Part shown: in pieces, positions 51,301 to 62,310 of the stretch
How the letters are laid out: the number at the start of each line of letters is the position of its first letter
Position numbering within the stretch: position 1 is the first letter of the stretch
Source: Bryum argenteum
Lineage: Eukaryota; Streptophyta; Bryopsida; Bryales; Bryaceae
DNA: 64,000 nucleotides
Assembly (NCBI GenBank): GCA_037043015.1
Contig: CM073322.1
Coordinates: 1,251,601 to 1,315,600 of the forward strand
Reading direction: 5' to 3'
Position numbers and translations under genes: made by a program
The notes under the pieces: generated by a model
The model's database searches: none
The model's input: the letters and a program-made list of their open reading frames with translations, nothing else
Told to the model about the DNA's origin: nothing

Positions 51301-52116
51301 ATAGCGGACTTCAAATAATGCCTTGTGGACAGTTAGAAAATTGTTACCTGGTTTGAAAATAGTGCAATAATGGATGCTTCAAACGTTGAACAAATGAGCT
51401 TGAGACGTTTGAAGGTCTGTCGAACGAATGAGCAAACCATTTGAACAAATGAGCAAAGGTCTGTTTTGTTCAGAGATTTTTGTAGACTCCTCTTCCACTT
51501 TGTTTTCTTTAGATACTTTGAGAGCAGCTTAGCCATTGTTTTAAACACAAATCGAACATTCTACTTCGAAAACTAACTTCACAAGTGTATATCAACGGGT
51601 GGTTTGAACTTCTCAAGCATAGATATGTTTTGTTAAAGTCAACCTTCTCAAACTCCAAGTATTACTGGAATCTGTTCAGTAGGCCATTGCGCACAGGAGA
51701 AAGATTCTAACCTTCAAGCTCATTTCCCAATGTACCCCAACACCTATATAACGTTTCAGAAACAGAACTGAATAAAGAATAGTCTAAAATTTTTGAATCC
51801 TGTGCACAATCTCCTAATGTCAAATTTGCTTAATCTTTAAGCATGTTACTTTATAGATGTAATATCTTGTTTCTGGCCATGTTGTTTTATCGTTTTTATG
51901 GTTGTTTCTGGCCATGTTGTTTTTATGGTGCTCAACTATTGATTGAATGTAAATGGGTGGTGGTGGTGTGTGTGAGTGCAGGTGGGGAGGGAAGAATCAG
52001 GTGCCAAGACAGCGCCCATGAAAACGAAGGCACAAGTAATGTTGCAAGTGCCGCAAGATGATATTAAATCGGGGGCCTTGTTGTTTAGAGTGAAGAAGCG
52101 TGTAGATTTATGTTGA
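48303..52116 (+). CDS. OEP37: OEP37, chloroplast outer envelope channel protein
   Basis: OEP37 is a beta-barrel, cation-selective pore of the plastid outer envelope. Exons: 48303-48632, 49408-49497, 49973-50140, 50785-50879, 50993-51113 and 51982-52116 (stop TGA); 312 aa, against about 343 in Arabidopsis. Recognition rests on colinear matches to the family: a short N-terminus, then FANKVSARLFNGLAKL, VKAQQGEVKVQ-like DIK-AQQGEVKVQA, PRVVCTFPMG, YTYK-DEELTLIPSVSWP, FESTTWSAVYKY, GYDSEVRLSWFSLWVG and the nearly invariant end, MLQVPQDDIKSGALLFRVKK. There is no cleavable transit peptide, as expected for outer-envelope proteins. The start ATG follows a splice acceptor, and an in-frame upstream ATG at 48240 would lie in the leader intron. 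A T2-like repeat fragment sits in the intron after exon 2. Confidence 0.93.
49625..49846. mobile_element. T2-type MITE fragment in OEP37 intron 2
   Basis: It begins CCCCTAAAAGGAGAAGCTC and carries the T2 phrases GTCTACCCACCAATTTTTAT and GGATCTTGAGATAT. It ends CTTCTTCTTTAGAGG, the decayed complement of its start. The intron borders are not disturbed. Confidence 0.5.
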
Positions 52117-53302
52117 CATCATGTCTCTCCCCTCCCCTTTGCTTCCCCTCTTGCTTCTTAATATGATTTTTGTTACACTTCTTTCATTCATTTTTGCCCT
52201 TTTTTGTTTAGTGATTCCAATTTGTTTATTTGCTCTACAATGTAATGACATGTTTCCGTCTAGCTTGAGGTTAAATGACCTTTGTGCCTCCATGTTCATA
52301 CTTTTGTTTGCGTTGTTTTGAATATTAATGAACAAGGTATGACTTGTTCATTTCATTGGGACAAAGCTTAATGGTTATGGTGCTCTTGTAAGATAACCAA
52401 TGAATGCTTTGACTCAAAGATTAGTATGCTTTTTGGTTATATTTGTTCAATATTGTTAGGTAGCTCACATTTGGGTTGGTTAGGTTTGGGTTGGAATGGT
52501 TTCTTGCTTGTGGTTCATTTGCACTTTTTTTTGGTTAGAAAATGATGACATATGGTTTTCAATGCTATCTTGGAGACGGTGCAAGTGCATGTTTCTTTAA
52601 TTGCTTTGCAATCTGTAAAGAGAGGAAATATTGAAGGTAGTAAGTTTGGTTGGTTCATGAAACGAAGTGGTAGTTTAAACAGTGTGTGAAATATAAGTAG
52701 ACTTAGTTAATAATGTTTTTTTATGAGATTGGGATTGGATTAGATCATGGTATGCTACTTTCAGGTTCTGTATGACTTAGTTGTTTGGAGTCTTGTAATA
52801 GGTGAAAGACATCAATTGGTGTTTGTGGGGTATTTTAGTATAATGTTTTTGTAAAATGTGGGGTATTTTAGTATAATGTTTTTGTAAAATGTGGGGTATT
52901 TTAGTATAATGTTTTTGTAAAATATGTTGTTGCTGATGATTTACATAAGCTTATTTATGTTTTTGCTTCTGTGTACAATGTCAATAGTATTGGGCAAGCT
53001 GATGTGTGTACATTGATAGGATTGAAGTCATTGTAATAGTGATTGTAATTTCATAAGAGTTGTATTGACTTTTTTGAAACCGGAAATGATATTGAGTAAA
53101 AGTGGAAAAATGTAATTTCTATGATAAAGACCATTTACCATGTTGTATGAGGTTTGTCATGATGCTTGAAATAGTGAATTCAACATGAAGAAAGAATCAG
53201 TTCAGAGCAAAGAAATATAGACAAGATTGGTTAAGGATATCATTGATCAACGAAGTGATGATAATTGTAATCAATTCAACTACAGTTACACTTGGATGTC
53301 TT
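52117..53302. other. Convergent region OEP37 / trihelix-like gene
   Basis: 3' UTRs are expected on both sides. Three 33-bp tandem units lie at 52825-52923. No other gene seen. Confidence 0.4.
52825..52923. repeat. 3 x 33 bp tandem repeat
   Basis: The unit starts GTGGGGTATTTTAGTATAAT. The three copies are identical. Confidence 0.9.
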
Positions 53303-55568
53303 TCACAAGGATTGTGAAGGTGTTGTTGGTCTCCTTTTAAAGGATGTCCATAATATTTGCGTAAAAAGAACAATTATGAAACATCCTATCCAAACTACTT
53401 GTGTAAAATTATCATCGAGGTTTCTTCTATACCAACTACTAGACTCAAAACCCAACGGAATCCAACTTGATGTTGTTTTAGAAGTTCCAAACAAAATTGC
53501 CCCAACTAAAAAAATAGACAACAAAAACCTTACAACCAAACCTACCATTGTAGCCTGCAAAAATAAACACAAACATACATGAATTAAATATTGTGATGTT
53601 TGTTTAAGCAAAGGTTCTATTTCAATTAAAGTTATTTAGTGCTTTGTAGTTTTAAATACTTCAGAATTGCAATTTAATGAACCTTATGATACATGAGGTT
53701 TCTAGATGATTTACCTCTCTTACTTGATGGTTGTATTTTAAAGTCTTTACAAAGTTCTTCAAAATGTTTGATTGCTCATTTAACGTTCTTTCCATCAAAT
53801 TAATGTGGTTTTTTTCTAATTGTTGTATCATTGCTCCAAATGTCATCAATGCAGTTACCATGTTTGGTTCTTGTGCTAGAAATGCACGATTAAAAGGTCT
53901 CATGTGTTTTTTTAAGTGCGGCGTACTGTTTGACGTATGCATCAAGGTTGTCATCAACGTTCTTGATGATTGGTATCTTCGAGCATATTTGTATTTTGAG
54001 AATACATGTAACCTTTTCTTTTGTTTTGAAGAACAACTAGATTCACTTTGTGATGTGAGGGATTCCAAAGAATTTCCCTTTGGAAACATTTTAGAGGAAT
54101 GTTCTTCTAAATCAGACCTTGCAATGCTTATATCTACTTGCTCCTCATTCCTTACAATGCTTGTAGCTGAATTCTGATCTTGCAATCTTGCTTTTTGAAC
54201 AGTGTATGATTCAGGTTTTGACTCAATTTCTTTATAGACGTTAATTTCATTTCCATGCTTTATATTTGTTATATTCTTAACACATGTACGCTTGTAATTA
54301 CTATTAATTGATCTTGATAGCTTTATGACACTCAATCTACCTATGTGCGGATCTGCACTATCCTTATCACTTGAACAAGTATCATTGTGTTTACTTGATA
54401 CGGACTTAGGTTGAGAGGACCTTAAAACTACAGGACTTGATGATATACTATTTTGATCCGTGGTATCACTTTGTGAACAACTAGTGGAATTATCAGAGTA
54501 TGAATCAAAAGATCTCAATGTACCTTTACCTTTTCTATCTACTAATGTACTATCATTTATAGTTCCTTGCTTAGCATCTGAAGGTACTTCTTTGATTTCA
54601 TTGATTTTTAGATGGTTCTCATTTCCATCTTGGAGATCCAAAGCTTTTGCACTTGTTACATTTTCTTCACATCCTTGAGTTTCTTCAAATTTTTCGATAA
54701 GGGTCTTTTGTGGTAAATTTGAATCTCTCCACTTTACCTTTATTAGACTTCTTGGGCTTTTTGGACTTATTGGAGTTATTGGGCTTTTTGGACTTATTGA
54801 AGTTATTGGGCTTTTTGGACTTGTTGGACTAGTATATTGTACAAGTTTTCCATTTTCATGACAATTTGTTTCAATATTTCCATTTTCTTCAACGCTTTGA
54901 GATTTTCTACTTATGTCATTTGGAGATTTCTTCGACATATTTGGTTCTAAAACAACCTTTTCAATATGTTTGTCTTTTATATCACATATTGTTTTTGGAC
55001 TCAAAACATCATTGTTTATGCCAACATTTTGTTTGGTTGTTTTGGCATCTATTGTTGGATTTGCCATAAAGTGTGGATTATCAACAAAAATTGAGTTCAT
55101 GGCTGAATACCATTCCCAACTATTGCACTCATTTGGATTGAATTTCTTCGCCATTTTTTCTCTATTGAACCTACCTAGCATTGTCCGAAACTTACCTTTG
55201 CATTGTTCAACATCTTTAGGTTTTCTTGAGCCCTTACTCCGGCCAGTGACTTCATTTGCTATTTCTTTCCATACGCAATCCATACTCAGTTTGCTAGATA
55301 TGGTGGCATTCTTACTAAAGTGACTACATGCATCCAAAAGGGAAGAAATAGCTGTAGGACTCCAATCTTCATTCTCTCTATATAATTCTTCTTTTTGACT
55401 TGGAGCATTGTTTCCTTCTTCTTTATCTTTGTCGATGATTTGATCATTGATTTTCGATGTTTTTACATTTAGTTTTGCTAGTTTGTGTATCAACTCATTC
55501 TTTTTTACTTCTTCTTCACGAGTCAATAATGCACCAAATCCTGTCTCTTGTACACATGCATCATCCAT
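53303..55568 (-). CDS. Myb/SANT-trihelix-like protein with SP repeat and two C-terminal TM helices
   Basis: Exon 1 is 55568-53715 and exon 2 is 53554-53303. The phase-0 intron has GTAAAT at the donor and a pyrimidine-rich TTTATTTTTGCAG acceptor; the product is 701 aa. Residues 68-163 look like a trihelix/Myb_DNA-bind_4 domain: W69, W100 (CVWKEIANEV), then EQCKGKFRTMLGRFNREK and W151/W153 before YSAMNSIF. At 246-273 a 9-residue SPKSPITSI-like unit repeats about three times, giving many SP phospho-sites. A long Ser/Lys-rich disordered section leads to a helical stretch (ALMTFGAMIQQLEK, about 570-615). Exon 2 encodes two hydrophobic helices (about 622-641 and 670-689), the last followed by KRRP. 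A membrane-anchored DNA-binding protein is inferred. Codon use is AT-rich, unlike ARF or OEP80. A Harbinger-type Myb-like transposon protein is the main alternative. Confidence 0.72.
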
Positions 55569-56539
55569 TTGTCACGCTCAAGTAAAATGATCACCTAATT
55601 TAGAACTACGAAACCAACATTTTCATGTTGAATTTTGCCAAAATTACATCAACTTTTGATAATTGTGTCAAGATTGTAGTCATATATACTCTTATCTAAA
55701 GTAGATTCCTATAATCTTGAATTGTAACATAAAAATTTCCATTATAAGGACCAATATGTGAAATAAATCAATGATCATATATATATGAACGTATGAAAAG
55801 CTTGTTATCAAGCATTTTTAAACCTATATGAGTTTACAAATCTTCAGTTAGATTCTCATATAATCATCTAAACTTATGGAATTGATTTTGAGATCGATGA
55901 GTTAGTCTTCTTTCCAATACGAAGTTCTATGAATCATCGTTAAGTTGTATATACAATTGCCTCTTCAAGTTCAAATGATTCCCTTTACATTGAAAAGATG
56001 TATCCACCTACGAAGAAAAAGTGACTTAGAAGTGACTTAGAAAAAGCATATCATCATATACCTTTTCATATCATCGTGGCTTTAAATATGATATGGATTA
56101 TGAATAGGCCATTCTTTGGACATTTTATAATGTTAAAATGTTGTATATCAGTTTTACCCCCACAAGGCCATGACAAGTATCTCTTTTCATTGTTTTTTAA
56201 TATTTTGGTAAGCAATGTTGATCAAATTTTTTATGCTCTTTGATAAACTTATTTGTATTTAGTACTTAGTACTAAAAGAGCTTGCATGATGATCAATAGG
56301 AATCTAATTTTATGAAAAAATATCAATCTAAATTGACAAAAACAACGCATAAATATTGGTTAACAAATGAATTTGGGGTAGTAAAAAATAAATCAAATTT
56401 TCTTTTCTTTTCGAAATTTGATAATTTTCATGTATTCATAATCAAAGTACTTTATAGCATATATTTTGCAAAAATGAAATTTTGCACATATTTTACGAGG
56501 ATGAATTAAGAAGTTAAATCATATTAATATTCAAGTTAA
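55569..56539. other. Upstream region of the trihelix-like gene and intergenic DNA
   Basis: Strongly AT-rich. No other gene seen. Confidence 0.35.
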
Positions 56540-57075
56540 AGATCCACGACCACCAAAACAGATTTTTGCTATGCCTAGATGAAGGGGTTGTAAGTAACAT
56601 ATTTGTCTATAATTATTCTTACTAGGTGCTCCCTACAGTGCAAAATGTGTGTGGAAAAATTTGCAAAACCAAGTTTTATTTTTCAAACCTTCATTTTTGG
56701 GGTTTTAAGTCCAAAACAGGCGGTTTAAATTTAGTCTTTTCCGAAACTTTCTTTTTGGAGTATGTTCATAAACAAATCACTATTCAAGTTCCGTAGTGAC
56801 CCAAGTCAAAAATTCAACCAATTTTAGAAGATAGCCTCCAAAAATTACAAAAACAATCTTGACAATTTCTAGTAATTTCCAAATGATTTATTACAAAATT
56901 AGTCAAATGGTGAAGATCGAACGGTTGAAACTTAACATGGTGTACAGATAGTAGGTAGGTTTAGGTTCCTATGGTTGAAACTACATAAAAACATTAAATA
57001 ACTTGACCATGTCTTAATTCCAACAAGGTAGTAAAAAATTGCACTTTTTTTTAAAAAGTCCAAAAAACACTTGGA
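56540..57075. mobile_element. T4 element, degraded copy
   Basis: Colinear with 8890-9458 (AGGTGCTCCCTACAGTGCAA, AAAACAATCTTGACAA, AACACTTGG near the end), but both termini have decayed. Confidence 0.5.
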
Positions 57076-57766
57076 TTTATAGAGGGTATTTTCTCATTTT
57101 TCTTTTTAGATGGCTGACTTCAAAATCTCCTATCATTTCTTGTAATATGGTTGTGATATTTAGATCTAGTCAAGATGTACTATATTCATAACCTAAAGAA
57201 GAAGAAATATATTAGAAATATATACTTCAAACTTGCTACCCCATTTTTTTATTTTTTCCCTTCACACTCTTATTTTTCCAAATGTAAAAATTAATCTTAA
57301 ATTGAAAATTACATACATGCACAAATCTCAAAGACTACAACCCTTTTTGTGTTACAATAAGAATGTAAACTTTTGCAATAGAACCTTTACACAAAACTTG
57401 AAAATTTCCAAAAGTGTCTTAGGAACTAAATGGCCATGTATAAGGAAAATGGGACATTATTAACCTCATGCCTTTGCCTCTTTCTACTCTTTGCTCATAG
57501 CTATATTCTCTTTATAACTTCGTACACCAAAAAAATTCACATAAATATCTGCAAAAATATCACACACATACATACATATACATAAAGAAATAAGAACACC
57601 AGACCCTTGTGGGGTTGGCTTGAATAAAATGCCCATTCGACCTACCCTTGACGATATGACCACGGGACATAACAACAATGACGTATAGACATACATACAT
57701 AAATACACACATAAAAATAATGATTCACATACTTCACCTTGCCAACTATAATGTACTACGCTTTAA
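57076..57766. other. AT-rich intergenic DNA
   Basis: No gene seen. Short ACATACATACAT-like runs lie near 57567-57590 and 57688-57715. Confidence 0.3.
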
Positions 57767-58026
57767 CCCCTAAAGGTCCAAGGAAGCGGAAATCGCTTCT
57801 TGGAATTTCCGCTGGGAGAAAATTCAGCCAACTTTGACCATTATAATCTCAAAATAGTAGAAAAATCAACGGTTCAAATTTGACATTCGAGAAAAGGGTC
57901 AAGTTAACTTCAAGATCCTACGGTTGGATCTTCTAATCAATGCTTGAATTGAGTTTCTTTACACCTGAAGTAGAAGAAGGTTCTTTTCGATAATTTAAAC
58001 AATTTTGTATCAAGAACCTTTAGGGG
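57767..58026 (+). mobile_element. TTAA-flanked MITE Z (family T1), uninterrupted copy
   Basis: It begins CCCCTAAAGGTCCAAGGAAG after TTAA (57763-57766). It ends AGAACCTTTAGGGG before TTGA, a one-base change from TTAA. Internal GATAATTTAAACAATTTTG is the empty version of the site where Y is inserted in X. Confidence 0.85.
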
Positions 58027-58472
58027 TTGAACACATTGTGTACGACTTCCACGACCCACTCTAGTACCATTTTTTCTCGCAACAAAAACTCCGCGCCCTA
58101 TTTGTACTTGCACAAACCCAAACTTACAACAAACATAATGAAAATAAGGTTGGACTTTTTTGCTATTGCAAGCATGTGGGGGGGGGGGGGTGTTTGGTCA
58201 TCCACAACATCAATAATACAAGGGACTTGACTTTTACTTCAAAACTTTGGATGCCATTTTTCAAAGCCTTTTTGCAAACACTTTTTTGACATGATCCAAC
58301 TGTTGCCACTTTTGTCCTCCATAAATGGATATAATTGATTTGCTAATAATAATGAAGGTATATTCTTACTTGTCTTTTTTTTCTTGCTTGTTATGGGGCT
58401 GTATTCTTTGCTTGATTCCGTGAACAACAGTAATTCCCTTGGGTATGTACAAACCCACTTTCTTAGCTACTA
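58027..58472. other. Intergenic DNA between MITEs
   Basis: No gene seen. A G tract lies at about 58178-58189. Confidence 0.3.
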
Positions 58473-58686
58473 CACTAAATTTGATAATTAGTGTTAGATT
58501 ATTATAAGATTTGAAAATGCTATAAGTTTTTACTTTTGTTTAAATTTTTTTATCAAGACCATTGATTCTGATACTATATAAGAACCCCCATCTTGGCCAA
58601 TATAGTGGGTAAAATTATTGAACAGTAAAAACTTATAACATGTTTATGTAAATTAGTGTATCTAACACTAATTATCAAATTTAGTG
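58473..58686. mobile_element. CACTA-ended MITE, copy 2 (214 bp)
   Basis: Nearly identical to 12704-12920. It has the same CACTAAATTTGATAATTAG terminus and complement, and TA on both sides (58471-58472 and 58687-58688). Confidence 0.8.
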
Positions 58687-58700
58687 TAGCTTATCCCAAT

Positions 58701-58923
58701 GTTGTTTTATCGGATAAAACTCCTATTCATTTGTCAGACACAATTTAAATGAGATGTACATTTGATACATTGATGACGTCTTAGATGTACATTTGATACA
58801 TTGATGACGTCTAAGATGTACATCTCTTCTGATGTACATTTGATACATTGATGACGTCTTAGATGTACATCTCTTCTGAATTGTGTTTGACAAATGAAAA
58901 GGAATTTTGTCTGATAAGACAAC
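58701..58923. mobile_element. Foldback element with internal tandem repeats
   Basis: The left arm (GTTGTTTTATCGGATAAAAC to CAGACACAATTT) pairs with the right arm (GAATTGTGTTTGACAAATG to GATAAGACAAC) over about 47 bp with a few mismatches. Between them, about 30-bp units (AGATGTACATTTGATACATT plus GATGACGTCT) repeat three times. Confidence 0.7.
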
Positions 58924-58974
58924 CCTGGTAAATTCCATACAAGAGAGGGAAGCCTGAATTAGGTTGATTTGTTA

Positions 58975-60060
58975 AAAAAAGATATGTTGTTTTTACTTTA
59001 GCTTAAGATTTGTACGGTGAAAATTGATATTTTTATTTTGGTGGGTAGACTAATTAGACGGTAATAACGAAGATCTTAAGGTTTGATTTTCTCAAAATTG
59101 AATCTTCATGCAACTTTGTTCATGGATTTTAATTATGGGTGTGTGGAGGTTCACTGTGGAGCTTCTTCTTTAGGGGTAATCCTAGCGTATGTGCCATGGC
59201 ATTTGCTAAATATTAAAATTTTCATGAATATTATCATTTATACATGTGTATAAGGGCATATTTATAGTATTGTGGAGGTGTTCATTGTTCGTTCTAAGTT
59301 GTGATTGGTTGAAAGTGCAGCTCTTAACCCACGGGTGTTTAGATTACGGTCAAGAACATATTTGTAGAAAAACGTCGAGTATGGATGGTAAATTGGAAAG
59401 GGCTACCTATGTGGCGGCTCTTTTTGAAGAGATTCTCCATAGGTGAAGTTTCTTGTTCCGCCTCACGAGGCAAGATGACAAACTCCATTTGCGAAAAACA
59501 AATTTCTTTAAGGTGTGTTACATCATCTTTGACTCGTTATCCCTTGTCTCAAATAACTATGTCCTCCGCTTAAGTAAGCTTTAGTGAAAATGCATCTCCA
59601 TTAATTAAGCTTTTTTTCTCTTTTCAACCAATCACATTTCAAGAGTCCCACTTTCAATCATATTTCTCCTATATATTCTTGATCCATCGTTTTGTACACC
59701 ATAGTTTGAACTGGCTATAAGTCAAAAGTTTCAGTTTGAGTCACTTACAAACAAGCAATGAAAGAAGCACTTCTCAAAGAATTTTCAACCCCTAAAGAGA
59801 GAAAAGCCCATGTTGGGTTGCTTTGCTTGAATCTAGAAAACGCTATCCTCACCAAAAAAAACCGCTATCTAGAAAACTTGAACTTTGACTAAATATACCT
59901 TAAAATTTGTACGGTCAAATTTAATAAAGCTTGAAGGGTGGATTAATCATACGACTTTAAACAAGATCCTACGATTGAATTTCTCAAAATCCAGTTTGAA
60001 AAAAGAAACTTGTTCGATGATTTCATAACGGATCATTTGGAGGTCAGTGCAAACCACTCC
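58975..60060. mobile_element. Fragments of two T2-type elements
   Basis: 58975-59178 ends CTTCTTCTTTAGGGGTAA, and 59784-60060 begins CAACCCCTAAAGAG. Both contain T2 interior phrases (TGTACGGT(G/C)AAA, GATCCTACGATTGAATTTC, CTTGTTC). The ordinary AT-rich stretch between them (59180-59780) shows no recognisable gene. Confidence 0.4.
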
Positions 60061-60062
60061 AA

Positions 60063-60380
60063 CCCTCAAAAGCCCATGGGGCAGCCCAAAATTAGATCAT
60101 AACATCTTTTGGACTTGAGCACCATTAATAGTGCACTTTTTTGAACTTCAGCACCATGAATGAACCAATCAACGATGAGCTTGCAACCTCCTCCAAGGTT
60201 ATGTACAACCCCAACCTACCTACCACAATCCTTTCAAAGCACAAAATCACTCATACAAATTATGCTTCAAATTGTAAAATACATCATAAGAAGGTGACCA
60301 GTTTGACATCGAAATATAAGTAAAAAGTTGAGTACAGTGAGAGCTACAGAGCAGATTCTGTTGGAAAAAAGCCCCTCGGG
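60063..60380 (-). mobile_element. T5 element, third copy
   Basis: Reverse complement of the 3829-4193 unit: ATGAACCAATCAACGATGAG, CCTACCTACCACAATCC and GTTTGACATCGAAATATAAG all correspond. TTAA lies on the right at 60381-60384. The left flank is decayed. Confidence 0.6.
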
Positions 60381-60384
60381 TTAA

Positions 60385-61141
60385 CATTACAATGAGTCAA
60401 ATCAAAGTGATGTTTTTCGACTCGAAAAAGCGTTGGTGGTAAATCCGGACGCAATGACTCACTTCTCATCGCCTTGGGGATATGAAAACAGGTGGTACAA
60501 TAATACCCATGGCTACGATTATTTTTTCCGGTCAACCGCGGCTCCTCCTCTCGAACATGACCATGACCATGACGACCTTAAAACAAGCAAAGAACAAAAC
60601 TCCGGGCCCCCTTTTTCTTTTCTTTTCTTTTGCAATTGTCCCATATAATCCACATGCGCGATGTGGCATAGGGCCATTGAGTGCGACTCAATCATGTAGA
60701 TTCTATGCCCACCCTCGTTTTGGGCCTCGGGATTGGCTCCAAAGGTGCCTTTCTGACGTGCCCTGCGAACCCATATATCTTGCATGTCCGCCCCCCCTTT
60801 TGCATCGCTATCCTCCTTCCCTTTCAGTTATACTAACAGACAAGTATCACGTTAGACTACCATATTCAATTTGCGGTCAAAAAAATGGTTTACCCAAAAA
60901 TGCTCATGTGATTCTTGTACGTCGCGAATTTTTGGTGCAAGTGATTATGTTAGGGACGCTTTACATGGGGAGTCAAGGCCAACAAATCTCGGAGCCAATT
61001 CTGCGCGCAAATTGGCTCCATGAGCTACTTGAAGAACACACGAAATAATTAATAAGGTGGGGGCCATCCTCATAGTCACAAAGTGTTGTTTGCATACTAA
61101 TCCTTATTAAAAAAGTTGCAAACCAAAGCCTCTTTAGATAA
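60385..61141. other. Less AT-rich intergenic piece with unrecognised ORFs
   Basis: An open + frame at 60482-61048 (188 codons) is the longest frame here. It has no domain I recognise, and no splice or promoter context. It may be a decayed transposon segment. Confidence 0.25.
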
Positions 61142-61325
61142 ATAGATAGAAACTTCGGTCCTTTTTAAGGGGCTGGCGTGGATGAAGTGCCCGTTCGTAA
61201 TGCTAATAAGGGGAAATTGGAACAATACTACTGCCCCCTCTCGAGGGTGGACACTATAACTACGCTAGTTTCTAGCCTAGTTACTAGTGCCTTGAAGATA
61301 GTTGACATAGTATCCCCCGAAAGGG
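61142..61325 (-). mobile_element. tRNA-derived SINE, 3' fragment (copy E)
   Basis: It matches the distal half of copy A: TAGTTTCTAGC, CTAGTTACTAGTGCCTTGAAG, CTCGAGGGTGGACACTATAA and TAGATAGAAACTTCGGTCC. The promoter boxes are absent (5' truncated). Confidence 0.6.
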
Positions 61326-62310
61326 CAAAGCCTCTTTACTATATTTGAGGCCCTAGAGTCCATCCAATAAAAAGATTAGTGGCCCACTTAATGAAGTTTT
61401 GCTCAAGAATCTTTGATTTGTATGAAAAAAACGCGACTTCCCTCGGACGCAACGAACAAAGATTAATGAGCGGGTATGAAGAAAGACCCCGAACATGACC
61501 ATATATCGTGATAATTTCATCATGTGAGCAAAGGCTACGCTTAGCTTCAGTGCAAAGTATTACCACCAAAGTGGCATCGCACGTACCATCATGTACGGGT
61601 CCGGCCTCCCCCGCCGACGAGTTTTCCGCTGCCTTGTTAGTTGGGTTGAACAATTCCCAATACCATTCTCATATGCTTTTTGTTCAACAAACATATAGCG
61701 TCATCAAAGTGGTTCAAAAGGCGACCCATTTTCTAAGCATGATTCAGATCCCAAAGCCTCGAATAGTTTGGAGTGCAAATGCTAAGTTGTGTTTCGAATT
61801 ACTAGTAAGGTCCATCGTCTCGACGGAGATGTTCTTTATATTGGAAAATCCACTTTACACTACAAGAGTGACCACGCCACTCGAAAAATCCATTTTTTGA
61901 TTCACGGGCTCTCGGCCGAAAGCCATGACAATGAAAATGATTTTAATTTTCTTAGTCATTGCTCTTGGTTCATAGTGTAAAGGGACCCTAAGTCACCCGC
62001 AAATTTATTGTTGGGTCAATGTGGTAGGTCTTCTTTTTCGCATGTGTATGATTTTCAAAAGTCTATCTTTCGACCGTAACATATGCCCGCCCAAATCAAT
62101 GACATTGCGCACTTTTCTACGATACTCGATCTTCCAGTAAATCATGTACCACCAGCAACTTCGATAAGAAAGATGTCCTTCAACCATAAATGATTGATTG
62201 ATGAGTATGAGTACAGCTTACGAATCAATACAATCTTTCAAGAAAAAGAACGCATGTATAGTACGGGATCCAATGAATTCGTTTGGCTCGCAAGTCAATT
62301 TCTTTGCGGT
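61326..62310. other. Intergenic DNA, possible decayed element
   Basis: Opposing open frames at 61339-61653 (-) and 61508-61900 (+) show no recognised domain. Confidence 0.25.

Noticed and set aside
53731..54177. 148-codon + strand ORF
   Set aside because: Antisense to the 701-aa trihelix-like gene, whose frame stays open nearly 2 kb and splices cleanly.
54740..54840. RNA polymerase II CTD-like heptads
   Set aside because: The period is nine residues, not seven, and the gene has no polymerase features.
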